NCBI GenBank assembly: GCA_029204225.1 | Contig: CM055099.1 | Span: 61,411,753-61,475,752, forward strand | DNA from: Diphasiastrum complanatum | Taxonomy: Eukaryota; Streptophyta; Lycopodiopsida; Lycopodiales; Lycopodiaceae | DNA length: 64,000 nucleotides | Reading direction: 5' to 3' | Program-made: the position numbers and the translations under genes | Part shown: one piece after another, positions 10,276 to 21,540 of the stretch | How positions within the stretch are numbered: the stretch's first letter is position 1 | How the letters are laid out: every line of letters starts with the position of its first letter | Notes under the pieces: generated by a model | What the model was told of the DNA's origin: nothing | Databases searched by the model: none | Seen by the model: the letters and a program-made list of their open reading frames with translations, nothing else

Positions 10276-13200
10276 TTAAAGTACATTTTCTACGGAATTT
10301 TCACTGGTGTCTCTCAATTCAGAACTTGACATATTCTCAACACTCTCGTTTTTAGCTGATGAATTGGAAAACCCGTCTTCTTCATCAGAGTCAACTGGCA
10401 AATCTTCCTCAGAATCCCCATCTAATGTTGACAAAAAACCTTGTAAATCAGCTTTTCTCTGTTGATGACGAGTGGAGGATGATGGTTTTTCCAATAATCC
10501 AAGTCGTTCTTTCAATATAGATATTGTTGACTTTCGTAGATGATTGGTCATTGTCAATTCAAAATTAAATGCCAAAACATCTACATCCTGTAGATTCAAA
10601 TCGTCGACTCTTGGTTGATTTTTTGGCAATCTATTTCTCTTGCCCTTTGGATCTACTTACAACATTTCGAGTTCGTACCTTCCCAAAAAAGCATTCGTTG
10701 AAGTGGTGCGCAACCAATGGACACATAGTGCTTTTGTTTGATTACTATTTTGAATAAGGCCAAGTACTTGGCAATCCAAAATGGATGTCCTTCATTATTT
10801 TCTGAAGCTAGAAGTGCAACAAGGCTTCCAATTTGGATTTCATTCGAATCACTGCGCCATTTCATTTTTGCAGCTTTTACACTTTGCCTATTCTTCCTTG
10901 ACCCCACATAAATTTCATGTTCCTCACTTTGCACAAGCTGCAAGAAATCATTATCTCAAGGAAGATTTGAAGGTTCGACAGTTGTAGTTGATGTTCCTAA
11001 TTTATGAGGCCAATGAAATTCTTCAGTTGTTGATGTATGTTCAAAAAAAAAAAATTGAGCAAACTGATTTTTTGTTCCTCGAAAAAGTCCATCCACCAAT
11101 GCTGATCAAACTCATCAAAAAAATGATAAGCTGCTTGAATACTTGATTCTAAAAAATTTAATTAGGCAAATGGATTAATCTCACGATGTTCTCTTTGCGC
11201 TTTTTGTTCTTCTAGCAAGGACTTCAAGGGAGACAACACAACAAACTTGATTTGAGTTGATGGAATGTTAAGCAAAAATCGAACTCCTTCAAGAGGTAGC
11301 TACAAAACTAAATTTGAAAATAGTTTGTCCCATAATAATATAATGTCTGATTCATTACATTTGATTTTAAACTGGTGCTGAAAGCTAATATCATTAATAT
11401 TAGCTACACATCGCTCTATTTCGTTGGACGCCCCTTAACATAATCACGAAATCATATGTGTGCATGATTAATGACACGTTTGGCTTTGGCACATACGATT
11501 CTTCAACAATACTTTGAAGCACTAGTAATGAAAATGCTTTCTTGCGTCTCAACCGTTTAGAAAGGCAACTAAACATTTGATCAATTTGATCGTGGGTATG
11601 TCTTACCAATAAAAATCCTATTTTTACTTTTTTGAAAAAAAATTTCTCCACTAGCATGGACAAGTATGCCAAAACAATTTGGTTTTTATTTTTCCTAGTA
11701 ATGTTGTCAAGTTGCAAATAAAGTATTTCTGGAAGATTTTCACCAAATTTGCAAATTATCTTATGTACAATGGTGATCGTCAAATTTGGATCATTGGGAT
11801 AGTGAAAAAAGACCTTGGACTCCATAGTGCCATTAAACACAAGTGCTCCAACGAGATGAACCTAAATAAAATTTGCCTCGTTCTAATTTTTGGGCACTCT
11901 GACAAAATGAGGCAAAATTGTTTTCTTCTGATCCATGCCATCAATAACAAGGCCCAGATATTTTTGTGAACATTCCAAACATTTCTTTCGATGCTTGGCC
12001 AACTTTTGTCTTTCAACTGTTTGTTGATCTCTATGCAATTGAAGAGCTTTTGCAGCATCCACTAAAAATACAATGATTCATTTATTTAATAGAATAAAGA
12101 TCGTACCATAATGGTGTTAAAAAAGACTGCAACATAATTTTTTCAAAATAGAAAGTATTAAAATGAATGACAAATTTAATTAATATTTACCTTTCTCGTC
12201 ATTGGTCTTTGAAGGTTGTTTTGTAGACTTTAACAACTCGCAAGTAGAGCATACTGTCATTCGTAATTTTTTGGAAATCTTTATCAGTCCAAAACCTCTT
12301 TTTCAAATTCTAAGAAAATATGAGTAACTCAAATAGAGAACTTTTTTTGTTTTGGCAAACTCTTTGTACATCAAAAATATTTCTAATTTTGTATAATTAT
12401 CTAGCAATTGAAATATAAGGAATTAGGCAATTTCTCTTTGTGCATATCTATGAAATGCTTTAGCCAAGCAGTTGTATTTAAGGCATCTGAAAAAACAGTT
12501 CGACCTTGTAAGGATCCCCGTAATGTTGGGTCTTTATGAAGTCATGCATGCATTCGTTGAAGCCGTGAGTTTCCAATTGCGTGAACTGCTTTGTAAGCTT
12601 TACGACAAACCTCCAAAGCATTTTAAAAATACGAAAATGGGCTTTTGTTCGGCCTCACTGTTGCACACAAATAGTAATTTCTCTCATCCTTACTTCGTAA
12701 AAAGAAGTTTGATCTTAATTCTTCAATTTCTCTGATACTCAGCTTTTGCAAACAATAGGATGAGCAGCAAATAATATTCTGTACCTTTCGAATCTCAGAT
12801 TTTGTAATCAACTGTTTTTGACGATTCATTAATTCAGGTGACGATCTCAAGTTTCTCTTGTATTTTCCTCTTTGTTTGGAGTCTGATCTATAAATTGAAC
12901 CTGTGACACTAGTAGGTGCTTGAACTGGTTGAGAAGGTGTTGGAATTTCATGACTTGGAATTCTAGCTCCAACCTCAGGATGTTTAGGACCCTCTGAAAG
13001 CTCTAAATTTTCAATGAAAATAGCCCTTTTAGATTTAACATGACAAACATCACTTTGAGAAGGTCTCCTACGAACATGAGAAAAGCTTGAACATCGCGGA
13101 TCAACAGACTTACGCGTATCTGTTGATTTACTAGAATCAGTAACTGATTGAATTGAAGCTTTTGAATCATCACTCAATGATTCAACTTGTTCAAATGAAC

Positions 13201-13493
13201 AATGTTTTAATTGTGTAGAGCCTATATTTGAAGAGGAAGACGAGGTCGAAAGATTTGACACAAGCCGAGTTACAGACATTATTTCTTGAAAAGTACTTGC
13301 TTGAGAAATTTTAGAAGATAAATGGGTAAATGATGATGATGCCACATCATTTACAAAAACATATTCAGATTCAGGAGTGGCTTCATAAAAAAAAACTTTC
13401 ATTGGGAATATCAAATGAAGATGATGCACTTGTTGCAACAACGTATTGAGTTACAACTACTGGAATAGAAGAGGTAGAACTACTTGACATCAT
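10276..13493 (-). pseudogene. DUF7869-type protein gene, nearly complete but decayed
   Basis: A large protein of unknown function from a eukaryotic family that I recognise as DUF7869-like. Its conserved acidic motifs suggest a transposase-like (RNase H fold) core; that is inference. The likely start is the ATG pair at 13488-13493 (MMSSSSTSSIPVV). In order: a Ser-rich N-terminus; a Cys-containing segment CCSSYCLQKLSIREIEELR (12770-12700); VCRKAYKAVHAIGNSRL; CSTCELLKS (12240); then, after an intron at 12062-12190 (GTAAAT donor, TTTTTAG acceptor, phase 1, seamless join), HRDQQTVERQ, VIDGMDQKKTILPHF (11940), LQLDNITRKNKNQ (11710) and VRHTHDQIDQMFS (11610). Towards the C-terminus come EIYVGSRKNRQSVK, a BAH-like HPFWIAKYL, VDDLNLQDVDVLAFNFELTM and an acidic tail. 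Damage includes a 9-T homopolymer shift at 13387-13395, a shift near 12625 and several stops. Divergent to the ParB-like gene. Confidence 0.75.
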
Positions 13494-14159
13494 AACCTTA
13501 AAAGAAATTTTAACTATGTACTTATGCTAAGCATAGACCCGGTAAAATAGTTAACACAAAACTAAATGTGCTCCACAAACTTAACTGCAACCTCTGTTGG
13601 TCATAGAACAAATAAAAAGCTATGCAAACCTCAATACACTGATACAAGAAAAACAACTAAATGCAAATGAGCAACAAGCCTAGAAAGTAACTGGTTAATT
13701 AAAATTTCCAACGGCTACCATGCCTTAAATACTGTTTGGCAGCATCCTTAGGGTTAGGGTTGACCCAAGAGTAGATTAGGGTTAGGCTTAGGTTTGGACG
13801 GTCCTGGCTAAGGCTCGAGGTCGGAGTGAGGTGAGGTGAGGTGAGCGGCAACTCGGTCCCGACGCAAGCTGGAGGTCTGGCATGAGGCGGAGGTCTCGAA
13901 AAAAAAATTATTTAAGGACCGTAGTCCAAGCATAACTCACCTCACCTGTGAATTCATAAGCACACATGCTGCCAGAGCTCTCACTATGACAAAGTCACGG
14001 CTTTCTATAGGATATTGCATACGTGCTCGCTCATAGATTTCTTGACGGTAAGATTATTGTCATTTTTTAACTTTGTTCTATGCGTAGCATGGGTATTAAA
14101 TTATTGCATTAGTAAATACTCATGTTTTAATTAGTATTCATCTTCTTAAAACTTGGGTG
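13494..14159. other. spacer between divergent genes, with isolated palindrome copies
   Basis: Non-coding. It carries outlying copies of the palindrome: CTTATGCTAAGCATAGAC at 13521-13538 and CTATGCGTAGCATGGGT at 14078-14094. The stretch 13745-13800 has telomere-like words (TTAGGGTTAGGG) and 13815-13845 has GGTGAGGTGAGGTGAG. GC content is clearly higher at 13790-13890 than in the surroundings. Confidence 0.6.
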
Positions 14160-14602
14160 ACCTATGCTCAGCATAGGTGGTTGCACGAGTCCTCTTCTCT
14201 AACCTATGATAAGCATAGATTGTGTTCGGGTCCTTAGTAACAACCTATGCTCAGCATTGGAAGCCGGAGAGATTTTTCTATTCTTACCTGCTTGCTAACC
14301 TATGCTCAGCATAGGTTGCATCTCTGGTCCTCTTCTAACCTATGCTTAGCATAGGTTAGCAAGCAGATTGCGAAGACATCCTATGTTGAGTATAGGTGGG
14401 ACTAGAGCATGCAGGTGACGACCTATGTTGAGCATAGGTTGCATCTCTGGTCCTCTTCTAACCTATGCTCAGCATAGGTCGTCACTCGCGTGCTCTAGTC
14501 CCAACTATGCTCAGCATAGGATGTCTTTGCAATCTGCTTGCTAACCTATGCTGAGCATAGGCTAGAAGAGGACTAAAGATGCAACCTATGCTCAGCATAG
14601 GT
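14160..14602. repeat. array of eleven 19-bp palindromes (ACCTATGCTCAGCATAGGT)
   Basis: Copies start at 14160, 14202, 14243, 14298, 14338, 14379, 14421, 14461, 14503, 14544 and 14584. Spacing is 40 to 42 bases except one gap of 55, close to four turns of the helix. The consensus is a perfect inverted repeat around one central base, and most copies keep both arms or show a paired change. The array sits between the divergent DUF7869-like and ParB-like genes, nearer the second (231 bases before its start). It could be a protein binding site, a replication or transposition signal, or a hairpin-forming satellite; the sequence alone does not decide. It is not CRISPR: spacers repeat and the unit is a plain palindrome in a plant genome. 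Confidence 0.9.
14298..14602. repeat. large inverted repeat: 142-bp arms around a 21-bp loop
   Basis: Left arm 14298-14439 and right arm 14461-14602 are reverse complements apart from about a dozen bases. Unique spacer words pair as well: GGTCCTCTTCTA with TAGAAGAGGAC, GCAAGCAGATTGCGAAGACAT with ATGTCTTTGCAATCTGCTTGC, GGGACTAGAGCA with TGCTCTAGTCCC. Each arm contains four copies of the 19-bp palindrome, so the structure is a palindrome made of palindromes. Confidence 0.9.
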
Positions 14603-14832
14603 CAGTACTCGTATTTTTTCTGTTTTACAAGGCTTAGTCTAAGAAATGTGATACTTTTGAGATGTTTTTGTAAGAAAATGTGTTGAATTTTTAGTTTTGA
14701 TTATTAGAGATTCTTCACAAAAACTGCTTGTCTTATTAAAGTTTTCAAATATTTTTATTCAGGTAGTGATTTAAATTTTTCTAAAGAATCTTTTTCTTTG
14801 TAGATTTTCAATTGTCTTTGATAATTTTCAAA

Positions 14833-16722
14833 ATGTCGAGGATTTCTTTCAAAATTTCGGGTAAATGTCAAGATATTCCACTGAAAGATAAGAAGAAATT
14901 CATGTACTACTTCACCAGAGGAGTCAACAACACAAAGCTGTCGGAGCTTTTTATTCATTTAGCTGAGAAGCTTGGCAAGGGAGACTCACAATTCAAAATT
15001 CAAGAAAGATTGCTTGCTGATCAACCAGATGAGGATGAGGAAGAAGGTTTTGTGAACGTACTTGTCAAGGAGACGACTAAGTCTCGTTCTATTTTCATTT
15101 TGAACGAGACTATGATAGAGATTCAACTTTGTCAGGTTGAGGCCATCAAAGCCTATTTTGATAAAGCTCTAGTTACTTTGGTGTGTAAATATAAAACATA
15201 TTTTTATTCAAGTATATCTACATTTGTTTCATGCTTAGCATAGTGGTTACTAAATATAAAATTCTTTGAACTTTTAGGTAAAAGCCTTTACTCATTATAA
15301 TTTAAACTTGATTTTTGTTTCTGTCTAGAGCATGAAGCAATGCTTAAAAATGGTTCTAGCTATTATTGTTGAGGGGAAAGATCTGGTCGGAGTTCAAAAG
15401 GTGTATTTATTGGACCTCGCAAGCCTGCTTCTACCACTGCTCAGGTTACACAGCCGGCCTCTAAAAACGTTGAGGATGAAACTGTAGCTGTCCGTCATCC
15501 CAAAAAAAAGAGATCTCATAATATTTCTGAGTCTTCTCTCACTAGACCCAAGTCACGTCCAAAGACCATTTCTACACATCGCCATAAGTCCATCCCATCT
15601 GCTAAAAGCAAGAAAGTCGCCACCGAACCATCGATGTCTCTACCTGGTGCATCCATCCGCCCCTTACAAGATAGCTCTGAGCTTGCCAAATTAAGAGAAG
15701 ATATTCATACAACAAAAAAATTCAAAGAAACAACTTTGATTTTAGATATAAATCAGTGTGATAGGCCACTTGTAGACCCAATAATGGGAGACAGGCCAAT
15801 GGAAGTAAGAGAATCGAATGAAACACATGTACATAACTTAAAAATAAAATTTAAAGATCATACACAGGCCATAGTTACTCCTTTTGTTGTTTTGGTTGAT
15901 CCCAACGAATGCAACCATGTTGCAAATTTTGATTTTTCTCTATTAGATTCATATCATTTTTTTGTTCTTGGGGGCATACACAGTTTACAAGCCCAAAAAC
16001 AGTTATCTCAAGAGTATTCTCATATTCCAACCTTTCGAACTATGAGTGCTATTGCATTTGCTGGCCTGACAGTGGAAGACGCCAAATTATTGGCTTGGGA
16101 CCATAATATTGATCAAGACTACCGGATGAAGATGACCGTGATACAAAGAATTCGATTTTTTCACAAAGAATATGTGAGAGTTTCCAAAGTAGGAGATGTG
16201 AATCAACTAGAGTTGAAAGCACTCTGTGCTCAAGAGATAGACTTGCCTTTTGTTTTAAAAAATCCTATGCAGAGCCTTACAAAATATGATAATTTTTTTT
16301 CAACTTGTTTTTTGCAGTGGCCAGGTAATTTCTTTTGCTATGCTTGTCATGGAATGCTTTGGTTATAATATATGTTATAATCCTTTTAAATTATTTTTAT
16401 CAGACTAAAATTTTGAACTCAATTTTAATACTCCCTAAATTTTTTATCAAATAATTTTTTTTTTTAAATTTTATGTGTGGGCACTTGTTGATAAATTTTT
16501 TGATAAATGGGAAACTTTTCAAATAAAAGACCAACCTACTCAGGGTGCCTCAAAGTCAAAGAAAAAAGTTGTCAACACTCAAACTCTAAAGCCAATCCTT
16601 ACAAAAATGAGAATATCAGAGTGGAAGAATATGCAAGAGAGAGCTAATAATAAGTGTTCTTTCTAGAGTTGTTGATGGTCAAGTTTCTTTGACATAAATG
16701 GGAGAAGAATTTCAAAGGTAAT
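14833..16722 (+). pseudogene. protein with ParB-like fold, multi-exon, 3' end lost
   Basis: Start chosen at ATG 14833 (MSRISFKISGKCQDIPLKD). Exon 1 runs to about 15180 and ends before GTGTGTAAAT. Exon 2 starts near 15331 after CTGTCTAGAG and runs to 16324 (donor CAG/GTAATT). A further exon covers about 16475-16666 and possibly on to 16722. Exon 2 encodes a basic linker and then a domain whose core, FVLGGIHSLQAQKQL (near 15965), resembles the GxHR-type motif of ParB/sulfiredoxin-like proteins. It is followed by LLAWDHNIDQDYRMKMT and IQRIRFFHKEY. Function in plants is unknown; DNA binding or nuclease activity is inference. One TGA interrupts exon 2 at about 15370, the acceptor before 16475 is poor, and the 3' end is cut by a reverse copia fragment from about 16775. 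A palindrome remnant (CATGCTTAGCATAG) lies in intron 1. Confidence 0.65.
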
Positions 16723-16774
16723 AGTCATAATCTAAATATTTATTTTCATGTTACCTTTTGTAATAAAGTGATTT

Positions 16775-17945
16775 TTAGCAAGCTCCCTTTGGATGTCTTT
16801 GACTCTCAATACATAATTGGTTGCACTTTCATCACTCCTTTGATAGCTTTGGAATATTTGATTCCTTAGAGTGAGAAGTTTTGAGGTATTCTTAGCCTCA
16901 TAGATTGCTTACAGAGTGTCCCAAGCATCATTGGCTATGTGCAAGCACCAATCTCCCTCAAAATCTCATTGGAGACATTCATTTTAATATAGCGGAGAGC
17001 CATCCTAGCTCTCTTCTTGTACTTTTGTACTTCTTGAAGGACTTGAGGCTCCTCCTCAATCCCAAGTACAATGTCCATCACATCTTGGAGTATCAAGATT
17101 GACTCCATTCTAACCTTCCAAATAGAACAGTTGGAGGTAGATAGTCTTTCACTAGATTCCAATAGGTAGGAACCCATAGATGCCATGTAATTGTGAAGAC
17201 ACCTTGTAATGAGACACTAAAATGTTGGTTCTCTCTCACTATAGGATCCTTGGAAGGTGTACTACCAACTCCTATGCAAGATCTTGCAACAAAGTGAGAT
17301 ATGGACCTCACTAGCTTTTCCAATCTCTCTTAATCTAGATCACTCTCACATCAATGAATGAAGTATGGGCTAAGTTGGGTCAAGCTATCTTTGGCATGTG
17401 TGAAACACTCCAAGAATCCACAAATCACTCAAGAACAAGCCAATTGTATGAACGAAGGTGGCTATGACCTCAAAATGATGACTAGATCTCAAATAGATGA
17501 CGGGGGGGGCAAGCATCTTTTTGAATGTTTTGGTCAAACTAGCAAGATATGATCAAACCAAATGTGTCCACACAGGTCTAGGTGCCCTACCTAACCCTCT
17601 TCAAAAGCTTATAGCTTTTGATTGGCTCTACCGAATCGATCGAAACAAATTGCTACAAAAACTAGACAAAACTAGCTATCTAACACCAAATTTGGATCCA
17701 ACTTGGAAGAGAACTTCCAAATAAACTTGGCTGTACTTCACATGTGCCTGAACATTGAGTTCCGTACAATACCTAAAATGATTCAATAATTATGATAATG
17801 AACCCTTTTGATCCAAATTTCCTTGAGATAGCATGAGAGATACAATCAACACTTTCTAGATCTTGATTTTCATGAAAATTTTGAAACTATGGATGATAGA
17901 TGCATCAAAAGCTTAGGTAGGCTCTGATACTATTAACAGATCCTC
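16775..17945 (-). mobile_element. copia 5' fragment: leader and gag N-terminal half
   Basis: On the minus strand, Gag starts at 17186 (MASMGSYLLESSERLSTSN) and reads to about 16935 in one frame. It continues in another frame to about 16783 with NQLCIESQRHPK-like remnants of the next Gag segment. It is the closest relative of the Gag at 1101 (shared SERLSTSN, SIWKVRME, ILILQDVMDIVLG). The leader 17200-17940 matches the leader of the first element, and a worn primer site TAGTATCAGAGCC lies at 17924-17936. No LTR follows. The fragment truncates the ParB-like gene. Confidence 0.85.
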
Positions 17946-18899
17946 TGCCTGCTTACAGCTTTGTGTCTTGTTCTGCCTGTTGTTAGTAGAGACGGTGAGT
18001 TCTTTTTAAGTTTATCTTTCTTGTTTCAGAGCCCAAGCTCAGGCAGAGGAGATTGGGTATCGTTGTAGTATGCCTATCAGAGGACAACTCAGGGCAGTCA
18101 CTCTTGAACTGAAATCACATGTTCATCTACCAAACATGCAGGTGATGCATTCAACCAAGAAATCAGCATGAAGAAAGATTGCAATGCCATAAAATCCTAC
18201 TCTAATGCTGCAAAAATGAGTTACAATTAGATCCTAAACATTTAACACTTGCATAAATCCACAAAAGAGAAACAAGAAGCTATTCTACAGCATTTTAGAA
18301 GTCCAAGAATCAAGAAACCAACCAAGCTTTTGATTCTTGGACATCCCATGAACATCAAGAACATGGTTGTAAGGGGATATGCAAGAATTACATCACAAAC
18401 CCAACCTATTTAGTTTACCTGAATGCTGATTCCTACATTAAATCACAAACAAGAAATGAAATCGAATCCACTCTAGGAAAGCAAGAAAACTAATTCACTC
18501 TACTATCCACAACCACACACAAAGGATGGAAAGGCATGATCATAGGAGCATCACTCAAGAAAATCGCCATGATCAAGGAGCTTAGTGTTGTATCAAACTC
18601 ATGGAGGCTCTTCTCATTTGGACATGGAGTAGATACAATGCATAAAAAGCTCATCTTCTCTTAAATAATGTCTGTCTAAAATTGTCTCTTAATTCCACCT
18701 GCTTATTCAATCAAGGCAAAGAAAATTGTTCTATTAGTACATAAATCAGAAACAGACCCAATTGAAGACATTGATATTAGTTTGATTTATTCAAACTTTC
18801 ATCTGTTCTCTAAGGAAGAATTTTCTACTTTTTTTCCTACACTAACTACAAGTTAGGATCCGGACCATTCGAGCCTTATAACTTACATAGGGTCAGTCT
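17946..18899. other. unassigned stretch
   Basis: No gene recognised. At 18030-18140 a short open piece (RAQAQAEEIGYRCSMPIRGQ) follows a good acceptor (CTTGTTTCAG) and a GTGAGT donor only 36 bases earlier, too short for a normal plant intron. It may be the 5' remnant of the decayed gene that follows. The rest (18150-18850) is AT-rich and featureless to me. Confidence 0.4.
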
Positions 18900-20885
18900 G
18901 TGATAATTGGAGATACCATTCCAATCACAGTTGCCCAAGCCGCCTCACCTCCACAAACGCGTGCAATCTCACCAAACATGCAGGCCCTCATGGACATGTT
19001 CAATGATTCCAATCTCTTAGGGGCAAATGAAATTATTGAGATGCCTAAGAGCCCAGGGCCCTTTGATATCCAGTCCCCTAGAATAATATTTGAATAGTTC
19101 CACGATAGTTCTATAATTTTTTATTCATCATTTCAGACAGGTCAGCAAGATCAAACAAAAGTAGCACCAGATACCATCAGGGTCGTCCATGTCGTTCAGT
19201 CACCAAAGCAGTTCAATGCTACCATACCAGATGGTTATGAAGAAGAGAATGTATTCAATGTATCGAGATTGCCTCTTCCTGCTGCTGCTACCGCACCAAC
19301 TGTGAATTCTGGTGACGCTATGGGCTTAGTTACTAACCTTTTGCGAGTGATCCAGACCATGCTCGATGAGAAGAAGGCAATGGACAAGCGCATCTCGGAA
19401 TTGAGATCAAAGAATACCTTGATCAGCCAGAAAGCGATATAGCTGAATCGGGAGCTCAAGGTCGTCAAACAAGAAAGCCCAACAAACAATCAATGCTCTA
19501 GAAGGCTATGTGGTGACTCTATAGAAAACATTGACAACCACACAGGATGAAGTTGACAAAGTCTCCCAAGATGCTAAACAACAAGTATTACTACTCGAGG
19601 GGAACTTGGATATGGTTGTGCTTGAACGAAAATGCATTCAAGGTGAATTGAATGCGACCACCCTTGAATGTGATACTTACCTCCAGTCTCACCGGATGAG
19701 ATCCGATACTTGTTCAGGAAGGTTGAAACCTACCGAATTTCATTGGTAGGATTTCAAGAAAGATTTGACAAGTTAAAACATATAGCATCGCCCGAGCTGG
19801 CCAAGGCTAAAGAAATCATAAAGGATTACGAGAAGACAGCCGCTCAAATCTTAGAGTCGAATCCTCAGATTACCATTCCAGTAATACCATAATTCTCACT
19901 TGGGCACCAAACTGAAGATCAACAAAATGTTGGAATCGATCAAGGAGACGATGCTGATGTTGAAGAAGTGATACCAATGGCATGAGCCAAGCAAACGGGT
20001 TCATCCACATCAAGGACCAGATCATTATTTCAAAAGCCAACCACCGTTGATGAACAAATCCAGAGTTTCTTGCAGCAACATCTGCATGAGTTTCCAAGGG
20101 GTGGCTGGGTGCTGAACTTCAAGACCTCAGAGATAGAGGCTGGCAAAAAAATTGAGAAACTACCAGCCTTGGGGGAGTAGTCGGCTTGGAGAACAACAAT
20201 TTTTGAAAAAACTCCCTATTCTATAAGGAGTTATGTTGCCAGCCCTCACCAACTATGAGTGGCTCCATATTATGTGTCGATGCCACGTTGTAATAAATGG
20301 AAAGATTTGGGTGTGTCATTGGACAAAATCAATATCCATACCCCAAATTGGCCCATAATCTACGAACATTACAACTGGGCAATTTCAATTGATGTCCACT
20401 ATGTCTTACAAGCTTATCAACAGAAACATATGTTCTCACCGGATCCAACAGTTAGGCGATCTACGTTGTTTGCAAAAGACTTGACAATGTTGGCATCAGT
20501 TGCTACATGATGGGATGATTGTCTTCTTACTTTGGCTTTCAATCCTAATAAACTGATGGCATTCGACAGTGTCCAAGATCAGCTGCCAATAGCAAGGTTG
20601 TAGTATCGTGCCACGATGTTGGGTGGCTCATGGGAATCTCACTTTACCGCATGGACAATGTCAAAGTGGTTGGCTGGTGCAAATAAGTGCTTTCTACCGC
20701 ACAATATTGATTTTAATACTGCCCGTCTGGAGTTCATGGAGAAGGTGCAGTACCACCTAGTCAAAGTACAATGCGAGCCAATCAAAGCCCAAAGTGAATA
20801 AATCTCGTTAGATGTTGTGGGACCACCAAAAATTTTGGTGGGGAATACTGTTGGAGGGTTTGCGGATATCGAGGCAACCCTAACC
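18900..20885 (+). pseudogene. decayed unknown gene with coiled-coil regions
   Basis: I do not recognise the family. Open pieces follow each other on the plus strand: 18900-19097 (NMQALMDMFNDSNLLGANEI), then after a probable intron (acceptor TCATTTCAG at 19136) 19137-19442 (VTNLLRVIQTMLDEKKAMDK, a coiled coil), 19531-19730 (LLEGNLDMVVLERKCIQGEL, coiled coil), 19710-19890 (KAKEIIKDYEKTAAQ), 20040-20175 (VDEQIQSFLQQHLHEFPRGG), 20259-20507 and 20616-20798. Several stops and shifts separate them. The coiled coil plus the length would fit a Gag-like or plant-specific transposon protein, but no zinc knuckle or enzyme motif is visible. Confidence 0.45.
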
Positions 20886-21006
20886 CTAGTTAATAAGTGA
20901 GAGGGATTTGGCATCCTGTGTGTGTAAGTCCAACCCAATGATCACATAGTTATTTGATTAATTAGAAAGTCAATAAAAGGACTTTAGGCCTTTTTGTGGG
21001 ACTTTT

Positions 21007-21263
21007 CAACATGCAAGGAGGTCTTGTGGCTCAAAAGGCTATTGGTGGAGCTTCATGTCATGGAGGAGGAGATCCCAACCATATGTTGTGACAACCAATC
21101 AGTCCAATCACTTGCTACTAATCCTACATTCCATGGGAGCAAGCACATCGAGATTGCTCATCATTTCGTGAGGGAGAAAGTGCAAGCCAAAGAGATCAAG
21201 CTCCAACATGTGCCATCATCAAGTTGCTTGGCTGATTTGTTTACTAAATCTTTATTTAAAGAT
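21007..21263 (+). pseudogene. copia RNase H fragment, target of a later insertion
   Basis: Reads CKEVLWLKRLLVELHVMEEE, HIEIAHHFVREKVQAKEIKL and LADLFTKSLFKD in one frame, the end of copia RNase H. It stops exactly at the 5' LTR of the next element (21264). The reading continues in frame on the reverse strand at 26795-26739 (KDSFVKLRSSIGVIDRSI), so the next element inserted into this one. Confidence 0.85.
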
Positions 21264-21525
21264 TGTTAGAAATCAATGATAAACTTCATTGTTACTGTTT
21301 ACAAGGTACATTAATGTTGACAGTTGTGACCAGCTGTCATAAGCCGTAGGCTAGTCTATTAGTCTACTCGTAGGTTTTCTCTCTCTATTAGGGGTTCAAG
21401 GTTTATTTGTACTTTTTACATCTGTATGAGTTAGTGTAATAGAGTGACAGTGCGTGTTCTTCTTCCACCTTCTTGTGGTGATTGCTTATGGTGAATGCTT
21501 GATGTTGCATATCTAATTCTTGACA
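21264..21525 (+). repeat. 5' LTR, 262 bp
   Basis: Begins TGTTAGAAATCAATG and ends TTCTTGACA. It is a near copy (about 96 percent) of the reverse complement of 26796-27058. Preceded by the target duplication AAGAT. Confidence 0.92.
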
Positions 21526-21540
21526 TGATATCAGAGTAGC
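21526..21540 (+). other. primer binding site
   Basis: TGATATCAGAGTAGC follows the LTR end directly. It is a variant of the initiator-Met site TGGTATCAGAGC. Confidence 0.8.

Noticed and set aside
13745..13800. Telomere-like TTAGGGTTAGGG words
   Set aside because: Only three short words, not a tandem array of the plant telomere unit TTTAGGG.
14160..14602. CRISPR-like array
   Set aside because: Regular spacing and palindromic repeats are suggestive, but the spacers themselves repeat and are inverted copies, and the genome is a plant nucleus.
17993..18029. A 36-base intron between GTGAGT and TTTCAG
   Set aside because: Too short for plant splicing; no protein continuity can be shown.
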